DNA of 64,000 nucleotides, taken from contig CAWHAL010000004.1 in assembly GCA_963827315.1 (NCBI GenBank), forward strand, positions 62,001-126,000. Direction: 5' to 3'. Both the position numbers and the translations under genes were made by a program. The notes beneath the pieces are model-generated. The model was given only the letters and a program-made list of their open reading frames with translations, searched no databases and was not told the DNA's origin. The stretch comes from CAVXEF01 sp963827315. Its GTDB lineage: Bacteria > Planctomycetota > Phycisphaerae > Sedimentisphaerales > Anaerobacaceae. Below, piece by piece: positions 17,944-26,623 of this stretch; positions within the stretch are counted from its first letter, which is position 1; every line of letters starts with the position of its first letter.

Positions 17944-19084
17944 ATGGAAGTTGCGCAATTAAAAGCGGCGATTGCAAAATTGTTGGCCCGGCTCGATAAT
18001 GTCCGGGACTGGCTTTGACCTTGCCGGCAAAAAAGCCCGGATGTCGCAGCTCGAAAAGAAGGTATCGCAGCCGGGATTTTGGGACAACACCGAGGCGGCT
18101 CAGTCCATAGTTTCCCAGCTAAGCACACTTAAATCGTTGGTTGAGCCGGCGGAGCAGATTCAGCGGAACGCCAACGACCTCGCGGAACTTTTCGATTTGG
18201 CGGTTGCCGAATCGAATGAAGAAATTCTCCGACATTTAGAAAAAGATTTGGCTGAGCTTGTCAAAATATGCGAGCAGATTGAGCTTCAGGGACTGCTGAG
18301 TAGCCCGAACGATATGAGAAACTGCTTTTTCAGTATTCATGCCGGCGCGGGCGGAACTGAAAGCTGCGATTGGGTCAGTATGCTTCTCAGGATGTACACC
18401 AGGTATTTTGAGAGGAACAAATACGCTTTTGAGGAGCTTGATATTACGCCGGGTGAAGAGGCTGGCATACGCTCCGTAACGCTTCGGGTCAGCGGGCTTT
18501 TCGCGTTCGGCAAACTCTCGTGCGAAACGGGTGTGCATCGGCTTGTCCGGATAAGTCCGTTCGATGCCAACAAGAGGCGCCATACAAGCTTTGCAGCGGT
18601 GGACTGTGTTCCGGAATTTGATGAGGACATTGATATCGAAATTAATGAAGATGATTTGCGGATAGATTTCTACCGCGCAGGCGGCGCAGGCGGTCAGCAT
18701 GTGAACAAAGTCAGCTCCGCCGTTCGCATTACCCATACACCTACGGGTATCGTCGTGCAGTGTCAGAAGGAGAGGAGCCAGCACAAAAACAAATCTCAGG
18801 CGATGAAGGTATTAAAGGCTCGCCTGTATATGCTCGAGCAGCAAAAACGCCAAGCAGAACTGACAAGGCTCTACAGCAGCAAAGGTGAAATAGCATGGGG
18901 AAATCAGATTCGAAGCTATGTGCTGCAGCCTTACCAGATGGTAAAAGACCACCGAACAGATTTTCAAACGGGCAATGTGACGGCGGTGTTGGATGGAGAC
19001 CTTGACGGTTTTATCGAAACCTGTTTGCGATATAGGGTGAAGAACAAAAATCCGTCTTCACCGGATTCGGCAGGGACGAATTAG
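17944..19084 (+). CDS. prfB: Peptide chain release factor 2, with programmed +1 frameshift
   Basis: RF2 releases the peptide at UGA and UAA codons. The gene reads from ATG 17944 for 24 codons to an in-frame TGA at 18016-18018 inside CTTTGAC; slipping +1 after CTT continues as Asp-Leu-Ala-Gly-Lys-Lys into the long frame ending at 19084, giving about 379 residues, the usual RF2 size. This is the classic autoregulatory prfB site, which reads through when RF2 is scarce. The RF2 codon-recognition SPF (VRISPFDANKR) and the hydrolysis motif GGQ (GAGGQHVNKVS) are present. A plain frame search starts it wrongly at 17972. The AGGGGG-type stimulator just before CTT is only weakly represented (GGGACTGG). 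Confidence 0.93.
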
Positions 19085-19121
19085 AAGATAATAGTCACAA
19101 GAAAGGATAAAGGTCAGCAAG

Positions 19122-20654
19122 ATGAAAAATATCATTGATGTCGAGGTAAAAACGCAGAAGGTTGATTTTAAGCAGTGCAAAACCGAGATACTTGGGTTGG
19201 GGGTTTTCAGCGACGCAAAAGGGCTGGATAAATTATCCGCCGATTTTGACCGCAGGCTCGGCGGTGCTGTCACCCAACTGATTAAGTTGGGTGACTTCAA
19301 AGGCAAAGAGGGCACCAGCGCGATAGTATATGGCGACGGCAAAATCGCCGCCGAGAGGTTGTTATTGGTTGGCCTCGGTGAAAAGAAAAAAGCGACTCTG
19401 GATACTCTTCGCAGGGCAGCCGCTAACGCAGCCAATAAAGCGGTAGAAATGAAAGCTCGGAATATCTCCCTGGCGTTGCACAAGGCGTTTGGGGGGCGGT
19501 TCGATTTGGCTGTGATGGGGCAGGCTTGTGCAGAGGGCGTGTTTTTTGGCAGTTATCGCTATGATGAGTTTGTGACCGATAGTGAGAACGGTCGGTTGGA
19601 TTCGCTCAGCGTTGGGTTGGTTGATTCCGATTCAGCCGTAATAAGAAAGTTAAACAAAGGCCTTTCGAGCGGTAGTTTGATTGGTAAAGCGCAAAGTTAC
19701 GCGCGGACGTTGGCGAATCGGCCCGGCAACGTGATAAATCCGCCGGCACTTGCCGCAGAGGCAAAAAGATTGGCAGCAAGTACGAGAGGGCTTACCTGTA
19801 CAGTTTTCGATGAAAAGCAGTTGGCCCAAATGGGTATGGGCGGTGTGCTTGCTGTCGGGTCTGGCTCGGCAAATAAACCGAGATTTATTGTTTTGAAATA
19901 TAGCTCTGCCGGTAAAACCGCGAGCACCAAACCGACTGTAGGCCTGGTCGGCAAGGCAATAACTTTCGATTCTGGTGGGATAAGCATAAAACCATCAGCT
20001 AGAATGGACCAGATGAAATTAGATAAAACCGGCGGTGTCGCAGTGTTGGTGACATTGAAGGCGGTAGCAGAATTAAAACTGCCAGTAAATGTTTGTGGGA
20101 TAATTCCAGCGGCGGAGAATATGCCGAGCGGAACAAGCTATCGACCTGGTGATATTATCACGACTTTTAGCAGAAAAACCGTTGAGGTGTTGGATACCGA
20201 TGCCGAAGGCAGGATGGTACTCTGCGACGGGCTCGCCTACGCAGCTAAGCAAAAATGCAACCCGATTATCGATATTGCAACCTTGACGGGTGCGTGCTTA
20301 GTTGCTTTGGGTAGGCATAAGGCTGGCCTAATGGGCAATGATGAGAAACTGATAAAACAACTGCAAGGAGCAGCAGAGGACAGCGGTGAAAAGGTTTGGT
20401 ACATGCCAAGTGGAGAAGAGTACTTAGCCGAAATGAAAAGCAAGACCGCTGATTTGAAAAATTTAGCCCATATCAACAAATATGGTGATGCCTGCGATGC
20501 GGCTGCTTTTTTGGGCCAGTTCGTGGGGGATGCGAAATGGGCGCATCTCGATATCGCTGGCGTCGATATAATCGAAAAGCCCACGGATTCCTCCGCCGAA
20601 GGCTCAAGCGGTTTCGGCGTAAGGCTGTTGACAACATTCCTTATGAATCTCTGA
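19122..20654 (+). CDS. pepA: Leucyl aminopeptidase, M17 family
   Basis: 510 residues, the normal length. Cytosolic two-metal exopeptidase. The catalytic domain carries VGKAITFDSGGISIKP (metal and catalytic Lys), KLDKTGG, PAAENMPSG and the M17 signature DTDAEGRMVL (about residue 359; usually NTDAEGRL, so Asn is Asp here). The N-terminal macro-like domain covers about 1-170. Starts 37 bp after prfB in the same direction. Confidence 0.92.
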   Translation: MKNIIDVEVKTQKVDFKQCKTEILGLGVFSDAKGLDKLSADFDRRLGGAVTQLIKLGDFKGKEGTSAIVYGDGKIAAERLLLVGLGEKKKATLDTLRRAAANAANKAVEMKARNISLALHKAFGGRFDLAVMGQACAEGVFFGSYRYDEFVTDSENGRLDSLSVGLVDSDSAVIRKLNKGLSSGSLIGKAQSYARTLANRPGNVINPPALAAEAKRLAASTRGLTCTVFDEKQLAQMGMGGVLAVGSGSANKPRFIVLKYSSAGKTASTKPTVGLVGKAITFDSGGISIKPSARMDQMKLDKTGGVAVLVTLKAVAELKLPVNVCGIIPAAENMPSGTSYRPGDIITTFSRKTVEVLDTDAEGRMVLCDGLAYAAKQKCNPIIDIATLTGACLVALGRHKAGLMGNDEKLIKQLQGAAEDSGEKVWYMPSGEEYLAEMKSKTADLKNLAHINKYGDACDAAAFLGQFVGDAKWAHLDIAGVDIIEKPTDSSAEGSSGFGVRLLTTFLMNL

Positions 20655-20705
20655 TTAAGAATTAAAAATTAAAAATTATGAATTAGGTTTTATAGAGCGA
20701 ACGAT

Positions 20706-21290
20706 ATGAGCAAAGACAGCAAAACGGTGGACATCGAGAGAATTGAAAGGGCGGTCAGAGAATTACTTTTAGCTGTTGGTGAAGACGTTAAGCGCGAGGG
20801 GCTAAAACATACACCGCAGCGTGTGGCTGCTATGTACACAGAACTGTTGGCGGGGATGCAGGAAGACCCCGGCGAACATATTCAGAGCATCTTTACTGAA
20901 AAGTATGATGAAATAGTTCTGCTTCGTGACATTCCTTTCTACAGTATTTGTGAGCATCATCTGATGCCGTTTATCGGCTCAGCCCACGTCGCATACCTGC
21001 CTGTGGGTATGGTTCTTGGCGTCAGCAAGCTGGCTCGCATTGTTGATTGCTTTTCGCGGCGACTGCAGGTCCAGGAGCGACTTACCGACCAGATTGCTGA
21101 TTTCCTGATGAGCGGCCTCAAACCACAGGGCGTTGCGGTGGTGCTCGAAGCATCACACAGTTGTATGACCATTCGCGGCGTAAAAAAGCCAGGCTCGATT
21201 ATGGTGACTTCCGCACTCCGCGGCATCTTCAAAAGAGACCCGAAAAGCCGCGAAGAGATTATGAGCCTCATCCATAAGGGTAGCAAATAG
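20706..21290 (+). CDS. folE: GTP cyclohydrolase I
   Basis: 194 residues, full length. Converts GTP to 7,8-dihydroneopterin triphosphate, the first step to folate or to 7-deazaguanine and other pterins. Shows the zinc and active-site motifs (CEHHLMPFIGSAHVAYLP; SHSCMTIRGVKKPGS) and RLTDQIADFL. Followed 34 bp later by a pterin synthase gene, which fits a shared pathway. Confidence 0.95.
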   Translation: MSKDSKTVDIERIERAVRELLLAVGEDVKREGLKHTPQRVAAMYTELLAGMQEDPGEHIQSIFTEKYDEIVLLRDIPFYSICEHHLMPFIGSAHVAYLPVGMVLGVSKLARIVDCFSRRLQVQERLTDQIADFLMSGLKPQGVAVVLEASHSCMTIRGVKKPGSIMVTSALRGIFKRDPKSREEIMSLIHKGSK

Positions 21291-21324
21291 TATGGTGAGT
21301 CCGTCAAATCCATAAGGTGATTTT

Positions 21325-22209
21325 GTGCACAAACTGACAAGGCAGGTTCGGTTTTCGATTAATCCATTTTTGCAGGTACAGGTCGAGGGAGCCAATCCCT
21401 ACGCTTCACAGCCTGCTGGCCAGGGATTGTCAATCTTTTTCGAATTATCCGTTGGCTTGACGGGCGACCTTGACCGCTCTACCGGATTCGTTATGAACGT
21501 GCTTGATATTGATGAAACTGTTCGCGCGATTGTTGTCCCTTTATTCGCGAAGCGAATCAGGGCCGATTTCAAAAAGGGCAGGCACATAGGCCTTTATGAA
21601 TTGGCCGAGCTTTTGAAGTCAGCCCGCGAAAAACTTGTCCGCCATTCGTGTGGCGGATTAGCCGGTAAACTTGTCCGCCGTAGCTTTAGCGAAGGCGGAT
21701 TCGATAGGGCCGTGTTGAGTGAGCTGACCCTCAAGTTGAATCCTTTTAGAAAACTGAGCCTCAATTGTAGCGGGGCGGCGGAGGATTGCAAAATGATTTA
21801 TTTTGGCGAAAAGTTTGAGTTTGCTGCGATGCACAGGCTCTGGAATGATGAACTTCCAGATGAGCGCAATTTCGCCCTGTTCGGCAAATGTGCAAACCCA
21901 GCCGGCCACGGCCACAATTATGTCATCGAAGTTACGATTGAAATCACTGCAGATAGAAGCGACTTTTGCATCGGCGATTTTGAAAAAATTGTGGACGATA
22001 AGTTTATAAAGCGGGTTGACCACAAAAATCTCAATGTAGACGTCTCTGAGTTGAGCAGTGTCAATCCGACCGTCGAAAATATAGCGTCTTTTGCCTGGGA
22101 TAAACTTGTTGGTAAGTTCAGCCGGGCCAAACTGCATTGTGTTACTGTCTGGGAAACCGACAAAACCTCCTGCTCTTACTATGGTGACTGCAAAGCCTTC
22201 GGCGTTTAA
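21325..22209 (+). CDS. Two-domain 6-pyruvoyl/6-carboxy-tetrahydropterin synthase
   Basis: 294 residues from a GTG preceded by AAGGTG. The second half (about 155-294) is a complete PTPS/QueD domain: zinc His residues in FAAMHRL and AGHGHNY, catalytic Cys in FGKCANP, DHKNLN, PTVENIA and the substrate Glu in WETDKTSC. The first half (about 5-150) has the fold pattern but lacks the His residues, so it is probably an inactive duplicate used for structure. Acts on dihydroneopterin triphosphate made by folE next door; queuosine or another pterin is the likely end point. Residues about 103-125 are encoded by a palindromic repeat (see separate entry). Confidence 0.85.
   Translation: MHKLTRQVRFSINPFLQVQVEGANPYASQPAGQGLSIFFELSVGLTGDLDRSTGFVMNVLDIDETVRAIVVPLFAKRIRADFKKGRHIGLYELAELLKSAREKLVRHSCGGLAGKLVRRSFSEGGFDRAVLSELTLKLNPFRKLSLNCSGAAEDCKMIYFGEKFEFAAMHRLWNDELPDERNFALFGKCANPAGHGHNYVIEVTIEITADRSDFCIGDFEKIVDDKFIKRVDHKNLNVDVSELSSVNPTVENIASFAWDKLVGKFSRAKLHCVTVWETDKTSCSYYGDCKAFGV
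21631..21699 (+). repeat. In-frame palindromic repeat inside the pterin synthase gene
   Basis: AAACTTGTCCGCC occurs at 21631 and again exactly 36 bp later at 21667. Each copy opens a stem: TCCGCC/GGCGGA at 21638-21643/21652-21657 and TCCGCC/GGCGGA at 21674-21679/21694-21699 (loop GTAGCTTTAGCGAA). The 36-bp step keeps the frame, and the encoded KLV-R repeats itself. It looks like a dispersed palindromic element that inserted into, or duplicated within, a coding region. Confidence 0.7.
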
Positions 22210-22249
22210 GATAACTAATATGCTTAAAGAGCAAATATAGGAACTATCA

Positions 22250-23770
22250 ATGTTGGGTTGGAAGCGAGATATGGCTCTTCTGGTGGTGCTGCAACTTGTG
22301 TTGGGACTCGCCTATCTGAAAACGGTCCCGCGTATCTATGTAGACGAGGTGTGGTTCTCCTCACTTGGTTATACCTTAGCGAATACCGGGTCGCTTAAGC
22401 ACCCCTTTGTTGAAGGCTTTGGCGGTGTGGATATTCATGTTGTGCAGAATATAGTGGTTTTGCCGCTGGTTTGTGCTGCAATTTTCAAGGTGGCTGGCTA
22501 CAGCATCGCAGCCAGTCGCGTTGGCTCGGTGCTGTTCGGCGTATTGGCTGTTGTTAGCCTTTACGCTGTGATGCGTCGCTGGTTTGGTGAGAAACAGGGA
22601 CTCTTCATCGGATTGGCAACCATTATTCATCCGTGGTTTTTCGAAGTGAGCAGGCGTGCCAGGCCTGAAATTTACTATATCGGATTAGGCTTGGTTGTTT
22701 TGTGGCTGATGACAGTTTTTTTTGATTCCGGTTCGCGCCGGGCAGCTTTCTTTGCTGGAGTCTTTGCCGGTTTGTCCGGCTTGACGCATCCAACTGGCCT
22801 AATCCTGGTTTTTGCGATTGGCTGTACGGTAATTGTTTGGCAGAGAGGCAAGCTGCTCAGCCGTCTGATTCCCTGGGCAGCTGTGGGCTTCATGATAACT
22901 GTTCTGCCGTATGTCATCTATGTTCTTTGGGCTGTACAGGACCCACGGGTTAGTTTCACAGAGCAAATGCAAAGCGGTATGTTATGTGAATCAATTCTTC
23001 ACACTGAAATCATTCGTTGGAAGAGTTTTCTACAGTGGCCCAAAGGGGCTCCGCTTGCCGCCATTATGCTCATTTCCTGGGTTGTGGCGTGGTATCGGTC
23101 ATCTGCCGCCGAGAAAGCTATCGCTGCTATCATTGCTCTGTTTATACTGATTCTGCCCTTTGCTACTGTCAGTTGTACCGCAAGGTATCTTGCAGCAGTT
23201 ACTCCTTTCTTCAGTGCTCTGATGGTCCGCCTGCTCTGGCGAATTATTATAAGTAAGAGCGCAATTTGGAAGGATTGGTATAAAACTCGTTTTGCCATTG
23301 GCATCGGTACGGCAGTTATCTATTTGTCAACGTGTGTTGCAGCTATTTCGCTATTTTTTTATTATCTCCGGGGAGCTGATTTTACAAGGGTAATAAATCA
23401 CGTGGCGTCGGTGGTCGGTCCTGACAGTCGCGTTTACGGCGACCCGATTTTCTGGGTCGGTCATGACAGATATAAGTACGGTCCTCACCTCATAGTTATG
23501 GGCAGACTGACGCCGCTAAAGCAAGCGATTGATATGGTCCGCAAGCATAATTTTGACTACGTGGTAAGAACTTCTTGGTTGGTTGCTCCACCCTTGGGGT
23601 TTGGTCGGCTACCTGATGCAATGCCGATGTTCCGGGATAACTGCCTCGATGACCATATATGCCGTTTGTTCGGCACCAAAATAGACGGATTCTACGACCC
23701 TTATTACGGCCCGATGGAGATATACAAGCTCAATTGGGACAATTATTCTAAAATCCGCGGAGGAAAATAA
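22250..23770 (+). CDS. Multi-pass membrane glycosyltransferase, GT39/ArnT-like
   Basis: 506 residues with about ten hydrophobic helices. The first extracytoplasmic loop has YVDEVWF, the Asp-Glu motif of PMT/ArnT-type (GT-C) transferases that use polyprenyl-phosphate sugars. The second motif region (GLTHPTG) and a soluble C-terminal domain of about 110 residues follow. The acceptor may be a protein, lipid or polymer; sequence alone does not say. Starts 40 bp after the pterin synthase gene. Confidence 0.75.
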   Translation: MLGWKRDMALLVVLQLVLGLAYLKTVPRIYVDEVWFSSLGYTLANTGSLKHPFVEGFGGVDIHVVQNIVVLPLVCAAIFKVAGYSIAASRVGSVLFGVLAVVSLYAVMRRWFGEKQGLFIGLATIIHPWFFEVSRRARPEIYYIGLGLVVLWLMTVFFDSGSRRAAFFAGVFAGLSGLTHPTGLILVFAIGCTVIVWQRGKLLSRLIPWAAVGFMITVLPYVIYVLWAVQDPRVSFTEQMQSGMLCESILHTEIIRWKSFLQWPKGAPLAAIMLISWVVAWYRSSAAEKAIAAIIALFILILPFATVSCTARYLAAVTPFFSALMVRLLWRIIISKSAIWKDWYKTRFAIGIGTAVIYLSTCVAAISLFFYYLRGADFTRVINHVASVVGPDSRVYGDPIFWVGHDRYKYGPHLIVMGRLTPLKQAIDMVRKHNFDYVVRTSWLVAPPLGFGRLPDAMPMFRDNCLDDHICRLFGTKIDGFYDPYYGPMEIYKLNWDNYSKIRGGK

Positions 23771-23996
23771 TAATGGCAAGCTTGTCGGGAGTGCGGGTAT
23801 GGTGGTCGTAAACTGCTGCTCCATCAGTTTTGGCTGTAACCAAAAGCAGCCAGCCGCATGGAACCTCCTGTGCTATGTTGGGGTGGTCTTTAATGGGCCG
23901 GTGTCGTTAGCGGGAGAGTTTGTAAAAATAAAAATAACAAGGTCTAGCCCACTAACACTATTCAGCGATTTGTCTGAATGAGTTTGAGAGAGTCAA

Positions 23997-24903
23997 ATGG
24001 CAAAAGCACACAAACTATCTAACAAAAGAAATGATGCCGTAAAGGAGCATCCGGCTCTTCGTAAAGTGGTTATCGCTGTTCTTGTTTCAGCCGTTCTAAT
24101 AGTTGTCTTTAGTATAGGAGCGTTGGTTTATAATAATGTATCTTTTACCAGTAATGAGGCTTTTGCTGAGCAGGTGGATGTGGCAATTGAAAAAAGTCTG
24201 GATTGGTCGAAGGTGCATAAGGGCGAAATCATAAGAAAAGGGAATATTGGGCTTATAAAGATGCTTAAAGAAATTCAAACACTAAGACCAACTCCTTTAT
24301 TTTCAGATATTATCAGTGGATTTATGGCTGCACCGAAGCAGCCAAACTGTTGGAAACGGCTGATAGACCCAAACTGGCCGATAGATAAGTTGGAATTAAA
24401 CATGACTATTAAAAAAGAATATCTTGACAATAAATGGGTTTTGTATGCGATGGCGCAGGGTATTGCGGAAATTACTCCTGGAGAGATGCATTTGTTTGAG
24501 CCGCAGCGCTGGCGGGGGCGGGAACTTGCACATCAGCTCGATGCTTTGATTGCTCTAAGGAAAACCAAAGGTGCGACTGAACAGCTGGATAAGTTTATCG
24601 AGCACCTCTGCAATCGGGTAAGCAACGAGCTTTTTTTGATGTATTGAAGATAGATATTGGGCAGGTCGCGTTTGTTCTAAGGGCTGGTTTCCCGGAGAAA
24701 ATTAACAGGCGATGGCTGAGAGGGTAGTTGCCAGTCAGTTGCCGGACGGCGGCTGGAATAACAAGTGGTTTTATTTCATTTTAGGGAGGAGGTCGGTGTT
24801 TGATTTTGCCATCCCACCAAGTAATCAACACGACACGCTTCTGGCACTGACAGTGTTGTATCTGGTAAGATACCAGTATCCGGAACACTTCGGCTTGAAG
24901 TAA
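23997..24903 (+). pseudogene. Hypothetical membrane-anchored protein, broken by two single-base deletions
   Basis: Read as one protein it has an N-terminal TM helix (VVIAVLVSAVLIVVFSIGALVY, about 22-43), then a soluble domain of about 240 residues that ends PPSNQHDTLLALTVLYLVRYQYPEHF. Three frames must be joined: the first to about 24631 (a T7 run, 24631-24637; T8 would restore ELFFDVLK), the second for DIGQVAFVLRAGFPEKINRRW, and the third from about 24714 (one G missing) for AERVVASQLPDGGWNNKWF. The reading is continuous and sensible across all three, so it is a recent loss or a sequencing artefact. I do not recognise the family. Confidence 0.7.
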
Positions 24904-25168
24904 AGTTTATCAATTATATCTGTGCAAACCAACATATAGCTCTTGACTGTTGCTCTCCACCCGGCCCCGCTGAAAAATATCCCCCTAATGTCGTCTGCTT
25001 CTTCAGATACTGCTGCGGCCCTAACAAAACAAAATCTCCCGGACTCATTTTCAGTTTGAAGACGACCGCTGTGAAAAACAGGTCGCCGCCCCAAATATCC
25101 AATAATCAATCGATTCTGCCTTGCTCTCTTGTCTTGAATCTTTTTCTATCCACAATATCCACTGACTT

Positions 25169-25238
25169 GTATCGAGTATCCAGTATCGAGTATCCAGTAT
25201 CGAGTATCCAGTATCGAGTATCCAGTATCGAGTATCCA
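25169..25238. repeat. Five exact copies of a 14-bp tandem repeat
   Basis: The unit gtatcgagtatcca repeats five times without error (25169, 25183, 25197, 25211, 25225). 14 bp is not a multiple of three, so frames through it change from copy to copy. A likely variable-number tandem repeat. Confidence 0.95.
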
Positions 25239-25671
25239 CCTTTTGCCTTTTTACCTTTGACTTTTGCCTCTCATCCCCTGCCCCCTGTTACCCTCGTCAA
25301 CTCATAGACGCTTCCACTCGTCCTATGCTAAACGCTCTATACTGTCCGCTACCTTTACCTCTCCGTTGCTCACCCTTTCCCCCTCTACCTTCCGCCGCCT
25401 CTCTTGCCTCGAATCTTTTTCTATCCACAACATCCACTGCATTATGTCAAGCATCGAACATCGTTTATCCGCCCGTCTACTCATTTACGCACAAATTGCT
25501 AATTCGCTAATCTCCTGATCCCACTTCCGTCTTCCGCTTGCCTCGGCGCTCGTCTTGGCGTAGGCCAGAGCCGTAGCCGGGTAGCCCTGCGAAGCCAAGT
25601 AGCGAAGCCTGCCCGCCGTAGGAGGGGAGAACCAAAAAATCAAAAAACCCCAATCACAAGAAAGACGCTCG

Positions 25672-25699
25672 TACGTAAAGCGCATACGCGCTTTACGTA
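25672..25699. repeat. Perfect 12-bp inverted repeat
   Basis: TACGTAAAGCGC and GCGCTTTACGTA around ATAC. GTACGTAAAGCGCATACGCG reads nearly the same on both strands. No T-run; possible protein-binding site or dispersed palindromic element. Confidence 0.8.
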
Positions 25700-25990
25700 T
25701 GCGGCAGTTTTTATTTTCTCGCAATACGAAACACCATCGTGGCCTTCGGCAGCACCAGCTACCCAAGCCAACCAAACAACCAACTCAAAACTCAACACTA
25801 AAAACTCAGAATCCCATCATCCGTTCTCTGTCCTCTGTTTTCCGTCGTCAAGTCATAGGCCACGTGCACCGGGCATTTCGCATCCAGCATCTGTCATCCG
25901 TCTTTCGTCGTCCGACCCCTGACTTCTGACCCCTGTCCTCGGTGTGCCGCTGCGCAGACTTAAAACTCAAAATTCAAAACTCAAAATTTC

Positions 25991-26017
25991 GCGAATTGTT
26001 CAATTCGAACAATTCGC
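25991..26017. repeat. Perfect 11-bp inverted repeat
   Basis: GCGAATTGTTC, AATTC, GAACAATTCGC. Sits just upstream of the phased T-tracts. Confidence 0.85.
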
Positions 26018-26055
26018 GCAAGGGGGTACTTCAATCACTGTCCAAAACGCACCAA

Positions 26056-26131
26056 TTTTGTGCATTTTTTGCTAATTTTTTGAAATTTTTACGAATTTTT
26101 GCAATTTTTTTACAATTTTTTCCATTTTTTT
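26056..26131. other. Phased T-tracts (predicted bent DNA)
   Basis: Runs of 4-7 T begin at 26056, 26065, 26076, 26086, 26096, 26105, 26116 and 26125, a spacing of 9-11 bp through eight tracts. In-phase A/T tracts produce intrinsic curvature. Lies in the non-coding stretch, 490 bp upstream of the next gene. Confidence 0.75.
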
Positions 26132-26623
26132 CACCCAACTTGCGCATTTGATGCGAAAATCTCTCCTTTGCGATTGCGTTTTCGTTGCGAAAACCCCTCT
26201 GGTCGAATTCGGAAATCGAGCAGGCGGATGAGAAGTAGATTTCAAGGTAAGGACCGATAAAAAAAGCCTTTTTGACGTTGAGCAGGGTTGTCCGCGGCTT
26301 TTTGCCTGCTGGCAGCAGGTGTGAACTTGTAAGGTGTTAAGCACGTATAATTTTTGCCGCAAAATCGGCTGAGACGGTCTGTTTGTAGTCCGTCTTTGCT
26401 AAAGCTATCTTCTTTATTTGCCGATACTTATGTTATTAGAATGTCGGCGGTCGGCCCTGCAATATCCGACCGCTAATAATAGATAGAAAAGGATGGTAGT
26501 AGGGAGGCTGTCTCTATTTTTGCGCAGCCGATGGGGACGGAGTCTGATTAATTATTTATTATTCTCTAATTTTTATGCCGTTATACGTAAAATACCAGCT
26601 GATTAGGCTATGAGGCTTATTGA

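Larger units (their letters stand above)
24904..26623. other. 1.7-kb non-coding stretch rich in simple repeats and palindromes
   Basis: No credible gene. Open frames here are long only because one strand is pyrimidine-rich. It contains a 5 x 14-bp tandem repeat, two long perfect palindromes, phased T-tracts, and scattered words (ctctgtcctc, tccgtcttcc, catccg, aaaactcaaaattc) that recur at 62450-62580 and, as an attaaaaatt form, at 20660-20690. A further inverted repeat GCGGTCGG/CCGACCGC sits at 26447-26473. The downstream gene starts at 26624; I see no clear promoter for it in the last 100 bp. Confidence 0.6.

Noticed and set aside
23799..23981. 60-codon frame before the decayed hypothetical gene
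   Set aside because: No recognised motif, no ribosome site; probably spacer.
25051..25307. Frames across the 14-bp tandem repeat (YSILDTRYWILDT and SSIEYPVSSIQYRV)
   Set aside because: Pure repeat translation, no gene features on either strand.
25942..26151. 69-codon plus-strand frame with many Phe/Leu (FALFANFLKFLRIFAIFLQFF)
   Set aside because: It is the translation of phased T-tracts and has no ribosome site.
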